A stretch of DNA of 64,000 bases from Shinella zoogloeoides (GTDB taxonomy: Bacteria; Pseudomonadota; Alphaproteobacteria; Rhizobiales; Rhizobiaceae). Each line of letters starts with the position of its first letter. Within the stretch, counting starts at the first letter, position 1. Below, piece by piece: positions 37,683 to 47,466 of this stretch. The translations under genes and the position numbers were made by a program. Where the stretch lies: contig NZ_CP093528.1 in the NCBI RefSeq assembly GCF_022682305.1, positions 695,501 to 759,500 of the forward strand. Direction: 5' to 3'. Under the pieces are notes generated by a model that made no database searches, was not told where the DNA came from, and saw only the letters and a list, made by a program, of their open reading frames with translations.

Positions 37683-38288
37683 ATGAGCGGAACCGGAAAG
37701 ACCGAGAAGAGCAGGCTTGGCAACGGCGCCATCGTCGCCATCTGCTGCGCCTTCGTCATCGGCATGGTCGGCATGGCCTATGCCGCCGTGCCGCTCTATG
37801 AGATGTTCTGCAAGGTCACCGGCTATGGCGGCACGACGCAGCGCGTCGAGCAGGCCTCCGACGTCATCCTCGACCGCAAGATCAAGGTGCGCTTCGACGC
37901 CAATGTCGGCCCGGGCCTGCCCTGGACCTTCGAGCCGGTGCAGCGCGAGGTCGAGATCAGGATCGGCGAGACCGTGCAGGTCTACTACAAGGCGCGCAAC
38001 AACGCCTCGAAGGCGACGACCGGCCAGGCGACGTTCAACGTCACGCCGCAGGCCGCCGGCGCCTATTTCAACAAGGTCCAGTGCTTCTGCTTCACCGAAA
38101 CGACGCTGAAGCCGGGCGAGGAAATGGAAATGCCCGTCGTCTTCTTCGTCGATCCCGAGATCGTCGAGCCGGTCGAGACGAAGGGCATCCACACGATCAC
38201 GCTGTCCTACACCTTCTATCCGCATGAGGCGTCGAAGCCGGTGGCTTCGGCTGCGGATGGGAAGACGGACGACGCGAACAAACTTTGA
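37683..38288 (+). CDS. ctaG: Cytochrome c oxidase assembly protein CtaG (Cox11 family)
   Basis: A 201-residue copper chaperone that delivers CuB to subunit I. It has an N-terminal membrane helix ([20 protein letters not shown]), the conserved [14 protein letters not shown], and the copper-binding CFCF in [17 protein letters not shown]. The C-terminus is a periplasmic immunoglobulin-like domain ending TLSYTFYP. It starts 2 bp after the small CoxF-like gene. Confidence 0.96.
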   Translation: MSGTGKTEKSRLGNGAIVAICCAFVIGMVGMAYAAVPLYEMFCKVTGYGGTTQRVEQASDVILDRKIKVRFDANVGPGLPWTFEPVQREVEIRIGETVQVYYKARNNASKATTGQATFNVTPQAAGAYFNKVQCFCFTETTLKPGEEMEMPVVFFVDPEIVEPVETKGIHTITLSYTFYPHEASKPVASAADGKTDDANKL

Positions 38289-38346
38289 AAGACATGCGTT
38301 TCCGGCTATGCCGGGAGCTGAACGCGATACATTGGGGATAAGTCAC

Positions 38347-39222
38347 ATGGCCGATGCGCACCAGAAGAAACACGATTACCACATCATCGACCCCAGCCCG
38401 TGGCCGTTGCTCGCCTCCATCGGCGCCTTCGTCCTGGCATTCGGCGGCATCGGCTACATGCGCTGGCTGTCGGGCGGTGCGTTCCACCTGTTCGGCCTCA
38501 ACGTCGCCAATCCGTGGATTTTCTTCATCGGTCTCGTGATCACGCTCTACACCATGTACGCTTGGTGGGCCGATACCGTGAAGGAAGCCCATGAGGGCCA
38601 CCATACGCGCGTCGTCTCGCTGCACCTGCGCTACGGCATGATCATGTTCATCGCTTCGGAAGTGATGTTCTTCGTTGCCTGGTTCTGGGCCTTCTTCGAC
38701 GCCAGCCTGTTCCCGGGCGAGGCCATCCAGGCCGCCCGCGTGGCGCATACCGGCGGCGTCTGGCCGCCGAAGGGCATCGAGGTTCTCGATCCCTGGCACC
38801 TGCCGCTGTACAACACCGTCATCCTGCTGCTCTCGGGCACCTGCGTGACCTGGGCGCACCATGCCCTGCTGCACAACGACCGCAAGGGCCTGATCAACGG
38901 TCTTGCGCTGACGGTCGCTCTCGGCGTCCTGTTCTCCTTCGTCCAGGCCTACGAATATGCGCACGCACCGTTCGCCTTCAAGGACTCGATCTACGGCGCG
39001 ACCTTCTTCATGGCGACCGGTTTCCACGGCTTCCACGTTCTGGTCGGCACGATCTTCCTGATCGTCTGCCTCGTGCGCGCCGCGCGCGGCGACTTCACCC
39101 CGAAGCAGCACTTCGGCTTCGAGGCCGCCGCCTGGTACTGGCATTTCGTCGACGTCGTCTGGCTCTTCCTCTTCTTCTCCATTTACATCTGGGGTGGCTG
39201 GGGCGCGCCGGTCCACGGCTGA
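38347..39222 (+). CDS. ctaE: Cytochrome c oxidase subunit III
   Basis: A 291-residue seven-helix subunit that stabilises the oxidase and holds lipid in the core. Typical segments are the N-terminal [55 protein letters not shown] and [29 protein letters not shown] element precedes the ATG at 38347, whereas the gap from ctaG (58 bp) holds no other gene. A terminator hairpin follows its stop. Confidence 0.97.
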   Translation: MADAHQKKHDYHIIDPSPWPLLASIGAFVLAFGGIGYMRWLSGGAFHLFGLNVANPWIFFIGLVITLYTMYAWWADTVKEAHEGHHTRVVSLHLRYGMIMFIASEVMFFVAWFWAFFDASLFPGEAIQAARVAHTGGVWPPKGIEVLDPWHLPLYNTVILLLSGTCVTWAHHALLHNDRKGLINGLALTVALGVLFSFVQAYEYAHAPFAFKDSIYGATFFMATGFHGFHVLVGTIFLIVCLVRAARGDFTPKQHFGFEAAAWYWHFVDVVWLFLFFSIYIWGGWGAPVHG

Positions 39223-39244
39223 TCCGTCAGGACACGATTTCGAG

Positions 39245-39273
39245 ACGGCCGCAGCGATGCGGCCGTTTTTCTT
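39245..39273 (+). terminator. Rho-independent terminator after ctaE
   Basis: ACGGCCGCA (39245-39253), loop GCGA, TGCGGCCGT (39258-39266) and a T-rich tail TTTTCTTT. This is a strong intrinsic terminator marking the end of the ctaCDB-coxF-ctaGE transcript, so DUF983 and SURF1 genes need another promoter or read-through. Confidence 0.85.
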
Positions 39274-39360
39274 TAGGCGTCTTTGTCGCGGCCTTTCGAT
39301 TGGACGAGGGGCGAGGCGGAGATGTATAGCTGCACCGATACCCTTCACGGAACGAACATC

Positions 39361-39744
39361 ATGGATGACGACAAGGCCCTCTTTCCTCCCGTCGATCCCT
39401 TCAGCGCCGGCGCGCGGGGCTGCTGCCCGCGCTGCGGCCAGGGCAAGCTGTTCGACGGCATGCTGAAGGTGAAGCCGGGCTGCGCGAACTGCGGTCTGGA
39501 CTATTCCTTCGCCGATTCGGGGGACGGCCCGGTCGTCTTCGTGCTGCTGATCGTCGGCTTCGTTGTCGTCGGCGCGGCGCTGTGGCTGGAGGTGAATTTC
39601 AGCCCGCCGCTCTGGCTGCATTTCCTTCTGTGGATACCGGCGGTGATCGTCTTCGGCCTCGGGCTGACGCGCGTCCTCAAGGGCCTGCTGATCGCCCTGC
39701 AATACCGCAACAATGCCCGGCCGGGCGAAATCGACCGTGGCTGA
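39361..39744 (+). CDS. DUF983 family protein
   Basis: A 127-residue protein with a zinc-ribbon-like N-terminus (GCCPRCGQGKLFDG and CANCGLDYSFADSGDG) and two membrane helices near the C-terminus. DUF983 proteins are constantly found next to surf1 and oxidase genes in alphaproteobacteria, but their role is not established. The ATG at 39361 was chosen; upstream residues would be read through non-conserved sequence. The stop overlaps the SURF1 gene. Confidence 0.88.
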   Translation: MDDDKALFPPVDPFSAGARGCCPRCGQGKLFDGMLKVKPGCANCGLDYSFADSGDGPVVFVLLIVGFVVVGAALWLEVNFSPPLWLHFLLWIPAVIVFGLGLTRVLKGLLIALQYRNNARPGEIDRG

Positions 39745-40501
39745 GGCGCCGGCCGGCGAGCGCCCGCGCGCGCGCGGGGGCAGGGTGGTCGCGGCCGCGG
39801 TCGCCTTCGTCCTTGCGCTTGCCATTCTGCTTTCGCTCGGCACCTGGCAGGTGCAACGCCTTCACTGGAAGGAGCAACTGCTGGCCGACATGGCCGCGCG
39901 GCGAACCGCGGCCCCGGTCGCCCTTGCCGATATCGAGGCGATGGCGAAGAAGGGCGAGGATATCGAATACCGCCCCGTCACCGTCTCCGGCGTCTTCGTC
40001 AACAACAAGGAGCGCCACTTCTTCGCCACCTGGCGCGGCCAGACCGGCTATCACGTCTATACGCCGCTGCAGCTTGCCGACGGCCGCTTCCTCTTCGTCA
40101 ACCGGGGCTTTACGCCCTACGAGGCGAAGGAGCCGGAAATGCGCAAGCAGGGCCAGCTCACCGGCGAGCAGACCGTCACCGGCCTTGCCCGCGCCCGCCT
40201 TGCTGAAAAGCCGTCCTCCATCGTGCCGGAGAACGACCTTTCCAAGAACATCTTCTACTGGAAGGACCTCGACGCGATGGCCTCCAGCACCGGCATCCCG
40301 GCCGACCGGCTGGTGCCCTTCTTCGTCGATGCGGGCGATGCGCCGAACCCCAAGGGCCTGCCGATCGGCGCCGTCACGCAGTTCGACCTGCCGAACAATC
40401 ACCTGCAATACGCCGTCACCTGGTACGGCCTTGCCGCCGCGCTGGTGGGCGTCGGCCTCTACGCGCTCTTCCGGCGAAAAGGCAATCGCCCGGCGCCCTG
40501 A
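39737..40501 (+). CDS. SURF1 family cytochrome oxidase biogenesis protein
   Basis: A 254-residue protein of SURF1/Shy1 family, which helps insert heme a into CtaD. It has an N-terminal helix (VVAAAVAFVLALAILLSLGTW) and a C-terminal helix (TWYGLAAALVGVGLYALF), bracketing a periplasmic domain with the conserved YRPVTVSGVFVNNKE, GYHVYTPLQLADG and FVNRGFTP. GTG 39737 overlaps the DUF983 stop; ATG 39713 would add eight residues but has no ribosome-binding site. Confidence 0.92.
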   Translation: MAEAPAGERPRARGGRVVAAAVAFVLALAILLSLGTWQVQRLHWKEQLLADMAARRTAAPVALADIEAMAKKGEDIEYRPVTVSGVFVNNKERHFFATWRGQTGYHVYTPLQLADGRFLFVNRGFTPYEAKEPEMRKQGQLTGEQTVTGLARARLAEKPSSIVPENDLSKNIFYWKDLDAMASSTGIPADRLVPFFVDAGDAPNPKGLPIGAVTQFDLPNNHLQYAVTWYGLAAALVGVGLYALFRRKGNRPAP

Positions 40502-40538
40502 AATGCCGTAGGAAGAAGAAGGCTCCGGGGAGATCGGC

Positions 40539-40904
40539 ATGCAGATACTGGCAACCATACTCGTCGCGCTGGTCGCGCTCGAACACGTCTATATCCTCAT
40601 CCTCGAAATGTTCCTCTGGACGACGCCGAAGGGCCTGAAGGCCTTCGGCATGACGCCCGCGCAGGCCGAGGCGACGAAGGTGCTCGCCGTCAATCAGGGT
40701 CTCTATAACGGCTTCCTCGCCGCCGGCCTCTTCTGGTCGCTCGTCCATCCGGATCCGGCCTTCGCCTGGCAGATCAAATTGTTTTTCCTTGGCGCGGTCG
40801 TGGTCGCCGGCCTATATGGGGGCGCAACGGCCTCGCGGAAGATTTTCGTCATCCAGGCGCTTCCCGCGGCCGTCGCCCTTGTCGCCGTCCTCTTTGCCGG
40901 ATAA
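40539..40904 (+). CDS. DUF1304 family membrane protein
   Basis: A 121-residue protein with four predicted helices (starting MQILATILVALVALEHVYIL, and later IKLFFLGAVVVAGLYGGATA). The family is widespread in bacteria with no known biochemical function. The ATG at 40539 follows GGGGAGA with seven bases between. It lies 37 bp after the SURF1 gene and 3 bp before ispH, implying co-transcription. Confidence 0.85.
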   Translation: MQILATILVALVALEHVYILILEMFLWTTPKGLKAFGMTPAQAEATKVLAVNQGLYNGFLAAGLFWSLVHPDPAFAWQIKLFFLGAVVVAGLYGGATASRKIFVIQALPAAVALVAVLFAG

Positions 40905-40907
40905 CCG

Positions 40908-41915
40908 ATGCGCATGACTGAAACCCGACCGGATTTGACCATCAGGCTGTGCGGCCCGCGCGGCTTCTGCGCCGGCGTCGACCGCGCCATCCAGATCGTC
41001 GTGCTGGCGCTGAAGGCCTATGGCGCGCCGGTCTATGTGCGCCACGAGATCGTGCACAACCGTTATGTCGTGGAGGGGCTGGAGGCCAAGGGGGCGATCT
41101 TCGTCGAGGAGCTGAATGAGATTCCCGAGGAACACCGCCAGCAGCCCGTCGTCTTCTCCGCCCATGGCGTGCCGAAGTCGGTCCCCGAGGATGCCGAGGC
41201 GCGCAACCTGTTCTATCTCGACGCGACCTGCCCGCTCGTCTCCAAGGTCCACAAGCAGGCCATGCGCCACCAGCGCCTCGGCCGCCATGTCGTCTTGATC
41301 GGCCATGCCGGCCACCCGGAGGTCATCGGCACGATGGGCCAGTTGCCGGAAGGCTCCGTCGACCTGATCGAGACCGTCGAGGACGCCGACCGGTACACCC
41401 CGCCGGACCCGGACAATCTCGGCTTCGTCACCCAGACGACGCTTTCCGTGGACGACACGGCCGGCGTCATCAAGCGCCTGCACGAGCGCTTCCCGAACCT
41501 CACGGCCCCCGCCGCCGATTCCATCTGCTACGCCACGACCAACCGGCAGGAGGCCGTCAAGCAGGCCGCATCCGGCTGCGATCTCTTCCTCATCGTCGGC
41601 GCGCCCAATTCGTCCAACTCCAAGCGCCTCGTCGAAGTGGCGTTGCGGGCCGGGGCGGGGAAATCCGTGCTCGTCCAGCGCGCCGCCGAGATCGACTGGG
41701 AGACCATCGGCGACATCCGCACCGTCGGCCTGTCGGCCGGGGCCTCCGCGCCCGAGGTCATTGTCAACGAGATCATCGAGGCGTTCCGCGCGCGTTACAA
41801 CGCGGTGGTGGAACTGGCCGATACGGTCGAGGAGAACGAGCACTTCCTCGTCAACCGCGAACTGCGCAACATAGAACTGACCTCCGCCGACATGGCTTTC
41901 GTCAATGGGGAATAG
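40908..41915 (+). CDS. ispH: 4-hydroxy-3-methylbut-2-enyl diphosphate reductase
   Basis: This 335-residue iron-sulfur enzyme makes IPP and DMAPP from HMBPP in the last step of the MEP pathway. The three [4Fe-4S] cysteines are present: [26 protein letters not shown] and [23 protein letters not shown] and [16 protein letters not shown] are further family motifs. The length is normal. The ATG at 40908 was chosen; a second ATG two codons on is possible. dxs of this pathway is elsewhere in the window. Confidence 0.97.
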   Translation: MRMTETRPDLTIRLCGPRGFCAGVDRAIQIVVLALKAYGAPVYVRHEIVHNRYVVEGLEAKGAIFVEELNEIPEEHRQQPVVFSAHGVPKSVPEDAEARNLFYLDATCPLVSKVHKQAMRHQRLGRHVVLIGHAGHPEVIGTMGQLPEGSVDLIETVEDADRYTPPDPDNLGFVTQTTLSVDDTAGVIKRLHERFPNLTAPAADSICYATTNRQEAVKQAASGCDLFLIVGAPNSSNSKRLVEVALRAGAGKSVLVQRAAEIDWETIGDIRTVGLSAGASAPEVIVNEIIEAFRARYNAVVELADTVEENEHFLVNRELRNIELTSADMAFVNGE

Positions 41916-41948
41916 GGCCGTGAACCGCGTTATCTGCGGGGCCGCTTC

Positions 41949-42060
41949 TTATCCCGCTGCCGCGACCTTCTTCCCGCAGGCGGGGCGAAAGGGCAGAACG
42001 GCGCGCCCATCGCTCCTCGCCCCGTTTACGGGGAGAGTATGCCGGCAGGCAGGTGAGGGG
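41949..42060. repeat. Palindromic intergenic repeat, family A, copy 3
   Basis: CTTATCCCGCTGCCGCGACC on the left and a right segment ending GGCAGGTGAGGGG form the outer arms, with CTTCCCGCAGGCGGGGCGAA and CGCCCCGTTTACGGGGAGAG as inner hairpins. It is degenerate relative to the copies at 2931 and 19124. It occupies most of the ispH-thrB gap. Confidence 0.7.
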
Positions 42061-42116
42061 CGACGCGCCACACCGATCCGACCGACCGATCCAACCCATC
42101 AAGCCTGAGACCCGCC

Positions 42117-43082
42117 GTGGCCGTCTATACCGATATCACCGAAGACGATCTTTCCCGTTTCCTCACCGCCTATGACGCGGGCACGCTGCTCTCCTACAAG
42201 GGTATCGCCGAGGGCGTGGAGAATTCCAATTTCCTGCTGCACACCACCAAGGGCGCCTTCATCCTGACGCTCTACGAAAAGCGCGTCGATCCCGGCGATC
42301 TGCCGTTCTTCCTCGGCCTGATGCACCATCTGGCGGAGCGGGGCCTTTCCTGCCCGCTGCCGCTGCCGCGCAACGACGGCGCGCTGCTCGGCGAACTCTC
42401 CGGCCGTCCGGCCGCGATGATCACGTTCCTCGAGGGCATGTGGCTGCGCAAGCCCGCGGCGAAGCATTGCCGCGAGGTCGGCCGCGCGCTGGCCGAGATG
42501 CATCTTGCCGGTGAAGGTTTCGAGATCACCCGGAGGAATGCGCTCACCGTCGATGGCTGGCGGCCGCTCTGGGACAAGTCCGCCGACCGCGCCGACGAAG
42601 TGGAAGAGGGACTTCAGGACGAGATCGCCGGCGAGCTTTCCTTCCTCGAGGCCCATTGGCCGAGGGACCTGCCGACAGGCGTCATCCATGCCGATCTCTT
42701 TCAGGACAACGTCTTCTTCATCGGCGACGAACTGTCCGGCCTGATCGACTTCTACTTCGCCTGCAACGACATCCTCGCCTACGACGTTGCCACCTGCCTC
42801 AATGCCTGGTGCTTCGAAAAGGACGGCGCGTTCAACCTGACCAAGGGCATGGCGCTGCTGGAAGGCTACGAGAGCGTTCGCCCGCTCACGCCGGAGGAGG
42901 CCGCCGCGCTGCCGCTGCTTTGCCGCGGCTCGGCGATCCGCTTCTTCCTGACGCGGCTCTACGACTGGCTGATGACCCCGCCCGGCGCACTGGTCGTCAA
43001 GAAGGACCCGCTGGAATACCTGCGCAAGCTGCGCTTCCACCGCCAGGTTGCCAACCCCGCGGAATACGGTCTTTCCCGATGA
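42117..43082 (+). CDS. thrB: Homoserine kinase
   Basis: A 321-residue ThrB of the aminoglycoside-phosphotransferase (APH) fold found in alphaproteobacteria, not the GHMP type. Conserved features are [20 protein letters not shown] (nucleotide-binding), the catalytic loop [20 protein letters not shown] with Asp and Asn, and [18 protein letters not shown]. It phosphorylates homoserine for threonine synthesis, feeding thrC at 53-54.6 kb. The start is GTG 42117. Its stop overlaps rnhA (ATGA). Confidence 0.95.
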   Translation: MAVYTDITEDDLSRFLTAYDAGTLLSYKGIAEGVENSNFLLHTTKGAFILTLYEKRVDPGDLPFFLGLMHHLAERGLSCPLPLPRNDGALLGELSGRPAAMITFLEGMWLRKPAAKHCREVGRALAEMHLAGEGFEITRRNALTVDGWRPLWDKSADRADEVEEGLQDEIAGELSFLEAHWPRDLPTGVIHADLFQDNVFFIGDELSGLIDFYFACNDILAYDVATCLNAWCFEKDGAFNLTKGMALLEGYESVRPLTPEEAAALPLLCRGSAIRFFLTRLYDWLMTPPGALVVKKDPLEYLRKLRFHRQVANPAEYGLSR

Positions 43083-43519
43083 AGCATGTCGATATTTTCA
43101 CGGACGGCGCCTGCTCGGGCAATCCCGGTCCCGGCGGCTGGGGCGCGGTGCTGCGCTATGGCGAGGTCGAGAAGGAAATGTCCGGCGGCGAGGCCGAGAC
43201 CACCAACAACCGCATGGAGCTGACGGCGGCTATGAGCGCGCTGACCGCGCTCAAGACGCCCTGCGAGGTCGATCTCTACACGGATTCGAAATACGTCATG
43301 GACGGCATTTCGAAATGGATCTTCGGCTGGAAGAAGAACGGCTGGAAGACGGCGGACAAGAAGCCGGTGAAGAACGGCGACCTCTGGCAGGCGCTCGATG
43401 CGGCGCGCCTGCGCCACAAGGTCGAATGGCACTGGGTCAAGGGCCATGCCGGCCACCCGGAGAACGAACGCGCCGACGAACTGGCGCGCAAGGGCATGGC
43501 GCCGTTCAAGAAGGGCTGA
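43079..43519 (+). CDS. rnhA: Ribonuclease HI
   Basis: This 146-residue enzyme cuts RNA in RNA-DNA hybrids. The acidic catalytic residues lie in [17 protein letters not shown] (Asp), [12 protein letters not shown] (Glu), [12 protein letters not shown] (Asp) and [12 protein letters not shown] (Asp), with the basic handle [16 protein letters not shown]. The ATG overlaps the thrB stop, so translation is coupled. The order ispH-thrB-rnhA is common in rhizobia. Confidence 0.97.
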   Translation: MKHVDIFTDGACSGNPGPGGWGAVLRYGEVEKEMSGGEAETTNNRMELTAAMSALTALKTPCEVDLYTDSKYVMDGISKWIFGWKKNGWKTADKKPVKNGDLWQALDAARLRHKVEWHWVKGHAGHPENERADELARKGMAPFKKG

Positions 43520-43528
43520 CGGCCTTTC

Positions 43529-43831
43529 TCACGCGCCCAGCAACAGCTCCTTCAGCCCGTCGGCCGCCATCGCGACCTGCAGGGGGATGATATCGACCGT
43601 GGCAAGCCCGTGCTGCTGGAAGGGATCGGTCTTCAGCAGCGCCTCGACCGCTTCGAGGCTCTCGCCGCGCGTCACGATGACGCCGCCGGTTCGCGGCACG
43701 CGCCGGCCCGAGAGGAGAAACGTGCCGTCCGCATAGTGCCGCCGCAGCCATTCGATGTGCGCCTCGACATGGCGGTCGATCTCTTCGAGCGGTCGGACAT
43801 AGGTGAGAATGGCGACATAGATCGGCGGCAC
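43529..43831 (-). CDS. YciI-like protein
   Basis: A 100-residue dimeric alpha-beta barrel protein of the YciI family. The characteristic active-site-like region is EEIDRHVEAHIEWLRRHYAD with His/Asp, followed by LLSGRRVPRTGGVIV. The family has dioxygenase-like folds but no clear general activity. GTG 43831 is chosen because GGAG lies about six bases upstream; a GTG four codons further up is possible. It is convergent with rnhA and 57 bp past the peroxiredoxin gene. Confidence 0.82.
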   Translation of the reverse strand: MPPIYVAILTYVRPLEEIDRHVEAHIEWLRRHYADGTFLLSGRRVPRTGGVIVTRGESLEAVEALLKTDPFQQHGLATVDIIPLQVAMAADGLKELLLGA

Positions 43832-43888
43832 GGCGCTCTCCACGGCGGGAAGCGGGCCACGGCGTTTCCGCCATGGCCCCGGTTCGGA

Positions 43889-44374
43889 TCAAAGCTGCCC
43901 GATCATCGCCGCTGCGCCCGAAACGGTCGCCTGGCCCGGGCTTTCCTCGATGTTCAGCGTCTTCACCACGCCGTCCTCGACCAGCATGGAATAGCGCTTG
44001 GAGCGCAGGCCGAGTGTGCCGGCGGAAAGGTCGATCTCCATGCCGAGCGCCTTGGTGAAGGCGGCGTCCCAGTCGGCGAGGAAGCGCAGCTTGCCCGCGC
44101 CGCCCGTCGAGACCGCCCAGGCGCCCATGACATGGTGATCGTTGACCGCGACGACGGCGATGTCGTCCACGCCCCGCGCGAGGATCGCGTCGCGGTTCTC
44201 CAGATAACCCGGCAGGTGGTTCAGCGAGCAGGTGGGCGTGAAGGCGCCCGGAACGGCGAAGAGCACGACGCGCCTGCCCTTGAAGAGATCGTCCGTCGAG
44301 ATGTCGACGGGACCGTCCGGCGTGCGCTCCTTCAGCTTGAGGTCGGGCAGCTTGTCTCCAACGGCTATGGTCAC
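43889..44374 (-). CDS. Peroxiredoxin (Prx5 type, glutaredoxin/thioredoxin dependent)
   Basis: A 161-residue peroxidase that reduces hydrogen peroxide and alkyl hydroperoxides. The peroxidatic cysteine is Cys49 in FAVPGAFTPTCSLNHLPG, with the supporting Thr and the downstream WDAAFTKALGMEIDLS. This is the Prx5/AhpC-TSA redoxin subfamily. No resolving cysteine is seen, so a 1-Cys mechanism is likely. It stands alone on the minus strand. Confidence 0.94.
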   Translation of the reverse strand: MTIAVGDKLPDLKLKERTPDGPVDISTDDLFKGRRVVLFAVPGAFTPTCSLNHLPGYLENRDAILARGVDDIAVVAVNDHHVMGAWAVSTGGAGKLRFLADWDAAFTKALGMEIDLSAGTLGLRSKRYSMLVEDGVVKTLNIEESPGQATVSGAAAMIGQL

Positions 44375-44426
44375 GGCGTCTCTCCTGTTTCAGCGGAATG
44401 GCTTGCCGCGGCACTATAGGGGAGGG

Positions 44427-45218
44427 TTAGTCGATGGCAAGCGGGCTTTCCATCGTCTTCGCCCCGGCGCGCACCGTCAGGAGGATCGGGGCCTTGGCAA
44501 GGTCGAAGACCTTCGGCCTGTGCAGCACCGGCACCTCGGCGACGAAGGCGTCGCCCTCGCGGCGCGCAGGCGCGGCCGCGCCGAATTCGAAACCCGATGT
44601 GCCGGAGAGGAAGACATCCGGCATCGCCCCGTCCGACGGAGCCGCAAAGCGCACGGTCACGCTCTTGCCATCCGCCGCCCAGCGGCCGTCGAGCGGCTTG
44701 AAGCCGTCGCTCGCCCCCTGCGGCAGCGAGGCCTCGGCTTCGGCGATCGCCGCCTCCTCTAGCGGATTGGCGAAGCTCTCCCCGGAGACGTTCACCGTCA
44801 GCTCCGCCTGCACGGGAATGCAGATATCCTTGCACACGCCGATAAAGACGCTTGCGGAGATCGCCTCGCCCGTCGCCTTGCCGAGCGTCAGGGGCAGGCG
44901 CACCGGCTTGTCGTAGCCGATATAGTGCGTGGCCTCGTCCCCGAGGCGCTTGGGGGCGGGAAAGCCGGTGGACACAAGCTCCGCTCCGCTGACGGCGATG
45001 GATGGCGGGATGCCGCTGCCGCCCGGATCGCGCCAATAGGTCTTCCAGCCGTCATGCAGGCGGATATCCAGCATGGCGCGCACGGAGCCGTCCGCGTCGG
45101 CCGGCAGCGCGACGAGACGCACATCCCCGCCCGGCGTCTCGACCCAGGAAGAGGTCGCGGCGGCGGCTGTGGAATTGATGAAAAGCAATGCCAGGGCAGC
45201 GGTTTGCAGACGTTTCAT
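44427..45218 (-). CDS. Secreted DsbD N-terminal-domain protein
   Basis: A 263-residue protein with a signal peptide (MKRLQTAALALLFINSTAAA) and a DsbD-alpha-like immunoglobulin fold. The redox motif is FIGVCKDICIPVQAEL, in which two cysteines are separated by three residues. The membrane and thioredoxin parts of full DsbD are absent. The protein therefore may receive electrons from another reductase or act as a substrate-binding stand-alone domain. The start is ATG 45218. It is divergent from yqgE across 173 bp with no visible gene. Confidence 0.85.
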   Translation of the reverse strand: MKRLQTAALALLFINSTAAAATSSWVETPGGDVRLVALPADADGSVRAMLDIRLHDGWKTYWRDPGGSGIPPSIAVSGAELVSTGFPAPKRLGDEATHYIGYDKPVRLPLTLGKATGEAISASVFIGVCKDICIPVQAELTVNVSGESFANPLEEAAIAEAEASLPQGASDGFKPLDGRWAADGKSVTVRFAAPSDGAMPDVFLSGTSGFEFGAAAPARREGDAFVAEVPVLHRPKVFDLAKAPILLTVRAGAKTMESPLAID

Positions 45219-45391
45219 GGCATCATGTCTATCGCCGCGCGCCGCCGCTTTCCAGCGGCAAGAGCGCACGCGCCGATCATAAAAGCTTGATCGTGGGCCT
45301 TTGCGCCATGGCCGTTTCGCAAGGCGGGCCTGCCTTGCTCCGCGAAAAGAACGCTTTTCATTTGGCGGCGAATTGGTAGGCTATCCGCACT

Positions 45392-45997
45392 ATGGCTATG
45401 TCGGTTCTGAAAAACAAACGAGAACGCGGCTTCCTTGACGGTCAATTCCTGATCGCCATGCCGGGCATGGCCGACGCCAATTTCGCCCGCACCGTCGTCT
45501 ATATCTGCGCCCATTCGGAAGACGGGGCCATGGGCTTCGTCATCAACCGGCCGCAGCAATTGAGCTTCTCCGACGTGCTGCTGCATCTCGATCTTCTTGG
45601 CGAGGAAGAGGTGATCCGCCTGCCGGGTGCGACGCTCGATTTCCCCATCCGCTGCGGCGGGCCGGTGGAGAGCGGGCGCGGCTTCGTCCTGCATTCGGAC
45701 GATTACCTTTCGGAATCGAGCATTCCCGTCAGCGACGACATCTGCCTGACGGCGACCCTCGATATCGTGCGGGCCATTTCCCGCGGGCGCGGCCCGCAGC
45801 GCGGCCTGATGATGCTCGGCTATGCCGGCTGGGGCGCGGGGCAGATCGAGAACGAGATCGGCGCTAACGGCTGGCTGAGCTGCCCGGCACAGGAAGAGCT
45901 GATCTTCGATACGAACCTCGACAGCAAGTACGAGCGCGCCCTCGGCCTGATGGGCATCACGCCCGCCATGCTGTCCACCGAGGCCGGGCACGCCTGA
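45392..45997 (+). CDS. YqgE/AlgH family protein
   Basis: A 201-residue member of the UPF0301 family. The family core is clear: [58 protein letters not shown] and [20 protein letters not shown]. Function is not firmly known; in Pseudomonas a member (AlgH) affects alginate regulation. Start at 45392 (alternative second ATG two codons later). It lies upstream of csbD, about 100 bp apart. Confidence 0.93.
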   Translation: MAMSVLKNKRERGFLDGQFLIAMPGMADANFARTVVYICAHSEDGAMGFVINRPQQLSFSDVLLHLDLLGEEEVIRLPGATLDFPIRCGGPVESGRGFVLHSDDYLSESSIPVSDDICLTATLDIVRAISRGRGPQRGLMMLGYAGWGAGQIENEIGANGWLSCPAQEELIFDTNLDSKYERALGLMGITPAMLSTEAGHA

Positions 45998-46097
45998 GCC
46001 TCGCCCCGCCGATTTTCTCCCCGCAGGCTGGAACTTGTGGCCCCGCGCGCCGTTGTGCGGGGGCGTCAACGACGGCGCCTTAACAAGGAGCATGACC

Positions 46098-46289
46098 GTG
46101 GGTAGCACGAGCGACAAGATCAAGGGCACGGCCAACGAACTGGCCGGCAAGGCAAAGCAGGCCGCCGGCAAGGCTGCCGACAGCCCGAAGCTTCGCGCCG
46201 AGGGCGCGGCTCAGGAGGCCAAGGGCAAGACCCAGAAGGCCGTCGGCAAGGCCAAGGATGCGGTAAAGAACGCGGTCGACCGGCTCTGA
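46098..46289 (+). CDS. CsbD family stress protein
   Basis: A 63-residue hydrophilic protein rich in Lys, Ala and Gly with repeated KxKxxAG units ([20 protein letters not shown]). CsbD is a general stress-induced family of unknown function. AAGGAG at 46085-46090 is seven bases before GTG 46098 but only one base before the ATG at 46092. This spacing decides the GTG start ([10 protein letters not shown]). Confidence 0.85.
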   Translation: MGSTSDKIKGTANELAGKAKQAAGKAADSPKLRAEGAAQEAKGKTQKAVGKAKDAVKNAVDRL

Positions 46290-46397
46290 GCCTCTCCGGG
46301 GTGGCTGTTCGTCATCCCGTCATCGTGAAAAGCGGATATCCGTGTCGCCGGTGGCGACGCGGATATCTTGCCGAAGGTCGCATCATCCGGGGATGAC

Positions 46398-47459
46398 ATG
46401 AAGCTCTTCACCTGCGCCGTCTGCGGCCAGACGACCCATTTCGACAATCGCCTCTGCATACGTTGCGGCGCGGTCCTCGGTTTTCGGGCTGAAGACGGGA
46501 CCCTGCACGCGCTGACGCCGGAAGGCGAGGGGCTCTGGAGCATCGTGCCGCGGGACGGCCTCTATCGCTTCTGCGCCAACGCGGCGCACGATATCTGCAA
46601 CTGGATTCTGCCCGCCGACGACCCGCAGGCCTTCTGCGCGGCCTGCCGCCATAACCGCATCGTGCCGACCACCGACCCGAAGGGACTGGAGCGCTGGCGG
46701 CGTATAAGCGCCGCCCAGCGGCATCTCTTCTATTCGATCCTGCGCTGGCGCCTGCCGCACCCGACCCGCGAGGAAGACCCGTCGGGCGGCCTCGTCTTTG
46801 ATTTCCTGGCGGACGAACTGGATGCGGGAGGCAATGTCGTCACCGCGGCGATGACCGGGCACGAGGACGGCCTGATCAGCCTTCGCGCAGCCGAAGCCGA
46901 CGATGCGGTGCGCGAAAGCGTGCGTGTCTCCATGGGGGAACCATACCGCACGCTGCTCGGCCATTTCCGCCACGAGATCGGGCATTTCTACTGGAAGGAG
47001 CTGGTTCGCGACACGGCCACGCTGGAGGAAGCCCGCCGTCTCTTCGGCGACGAGCGCGAGGACTACGCTGCCGCCCTCCGGCGTAACTACGAGCAAGGCC
47101 CGCCGCCGGACTGGCAGGACCGTTTCATCAGCACCTATGCGAGCTGCCATCCCGCCGAGGATTTCGCCGAATGCTGGGCGCACTACCTCCATATCGTCGA
47201 CACGTTGGAAACCGCCCGCGCTTTCGGCCTCAACACCGATCCGAAGGGTCATGAGGAGCTGGAAGCCGAAGTCACCTTCGATCCCTACCGTGCCCCGAAT
47301 GCCGGCCGTCTCGTCGAGGCGTGGATCCCCCTCAGCGTCGCCATGAACGCTATCCAGCGCTCCATGGGCCAGCCCGACAGCTACCCCTTCCTCCTGCCGC
47401 CGCCGGTGGTGGAGAAGCTGGACTTCATCAACCGGCTAGTGCTCGGGGCAGGCGGCTAG
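46398..47459 (+). CDS. Zinc-ribbon putative metallopeptidase
   Basis: This 353-residue soluble protein has a zinc-ribbon start (TCAVCGQTTHFDNRLCIRCG, with the CxxC pairs) and a second set of cysteines (CANAAHDICNW and FCAACRHNR). A metzincin-like site follows in GHFRHEIGHFYWKELV (HExxH) with a downstream acidic helix EDFAECWAHYLHI, as in the zinc-binding metallopeptidase family. ATG 46398 has GGGGATGAC upstream. The substrate is unknown. It is convergent with the EAL gene, 7 bp apart. Confidence 0.82.
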   Translation: MKLFTCAVCGQTTHFDNRLCIRCGAVLGFRAEDGTLHALTPEGEGLWSIVPRDGLYRFCANAAHDICNWILPADDPQAFCAACRHNRIVPTTDPKGLERWRRISAAQRHLFYSILRWRLPHPTREEDPSGGLVFDFLADELDAGGNVVTAAMTGHEDGLISLRAAEADDAVRESVRVSMGEPYRTLLGHFRHEIGHFYWKELVRDTATLEEARRLFGDEREDYAAALRRNYEQGPPPDWQDRFISTYASCHPAEDFAECWAHYLHIVDTLETARAFGLNTDPKGHEELEAEVTFDPYRAPNAGRLVEAWIPLSVAMNAIQRSMGQPDSYPFLLPPPVVEKLDFINRLVLGAGG

Positions 47460-47466
47460 CGGGGCC

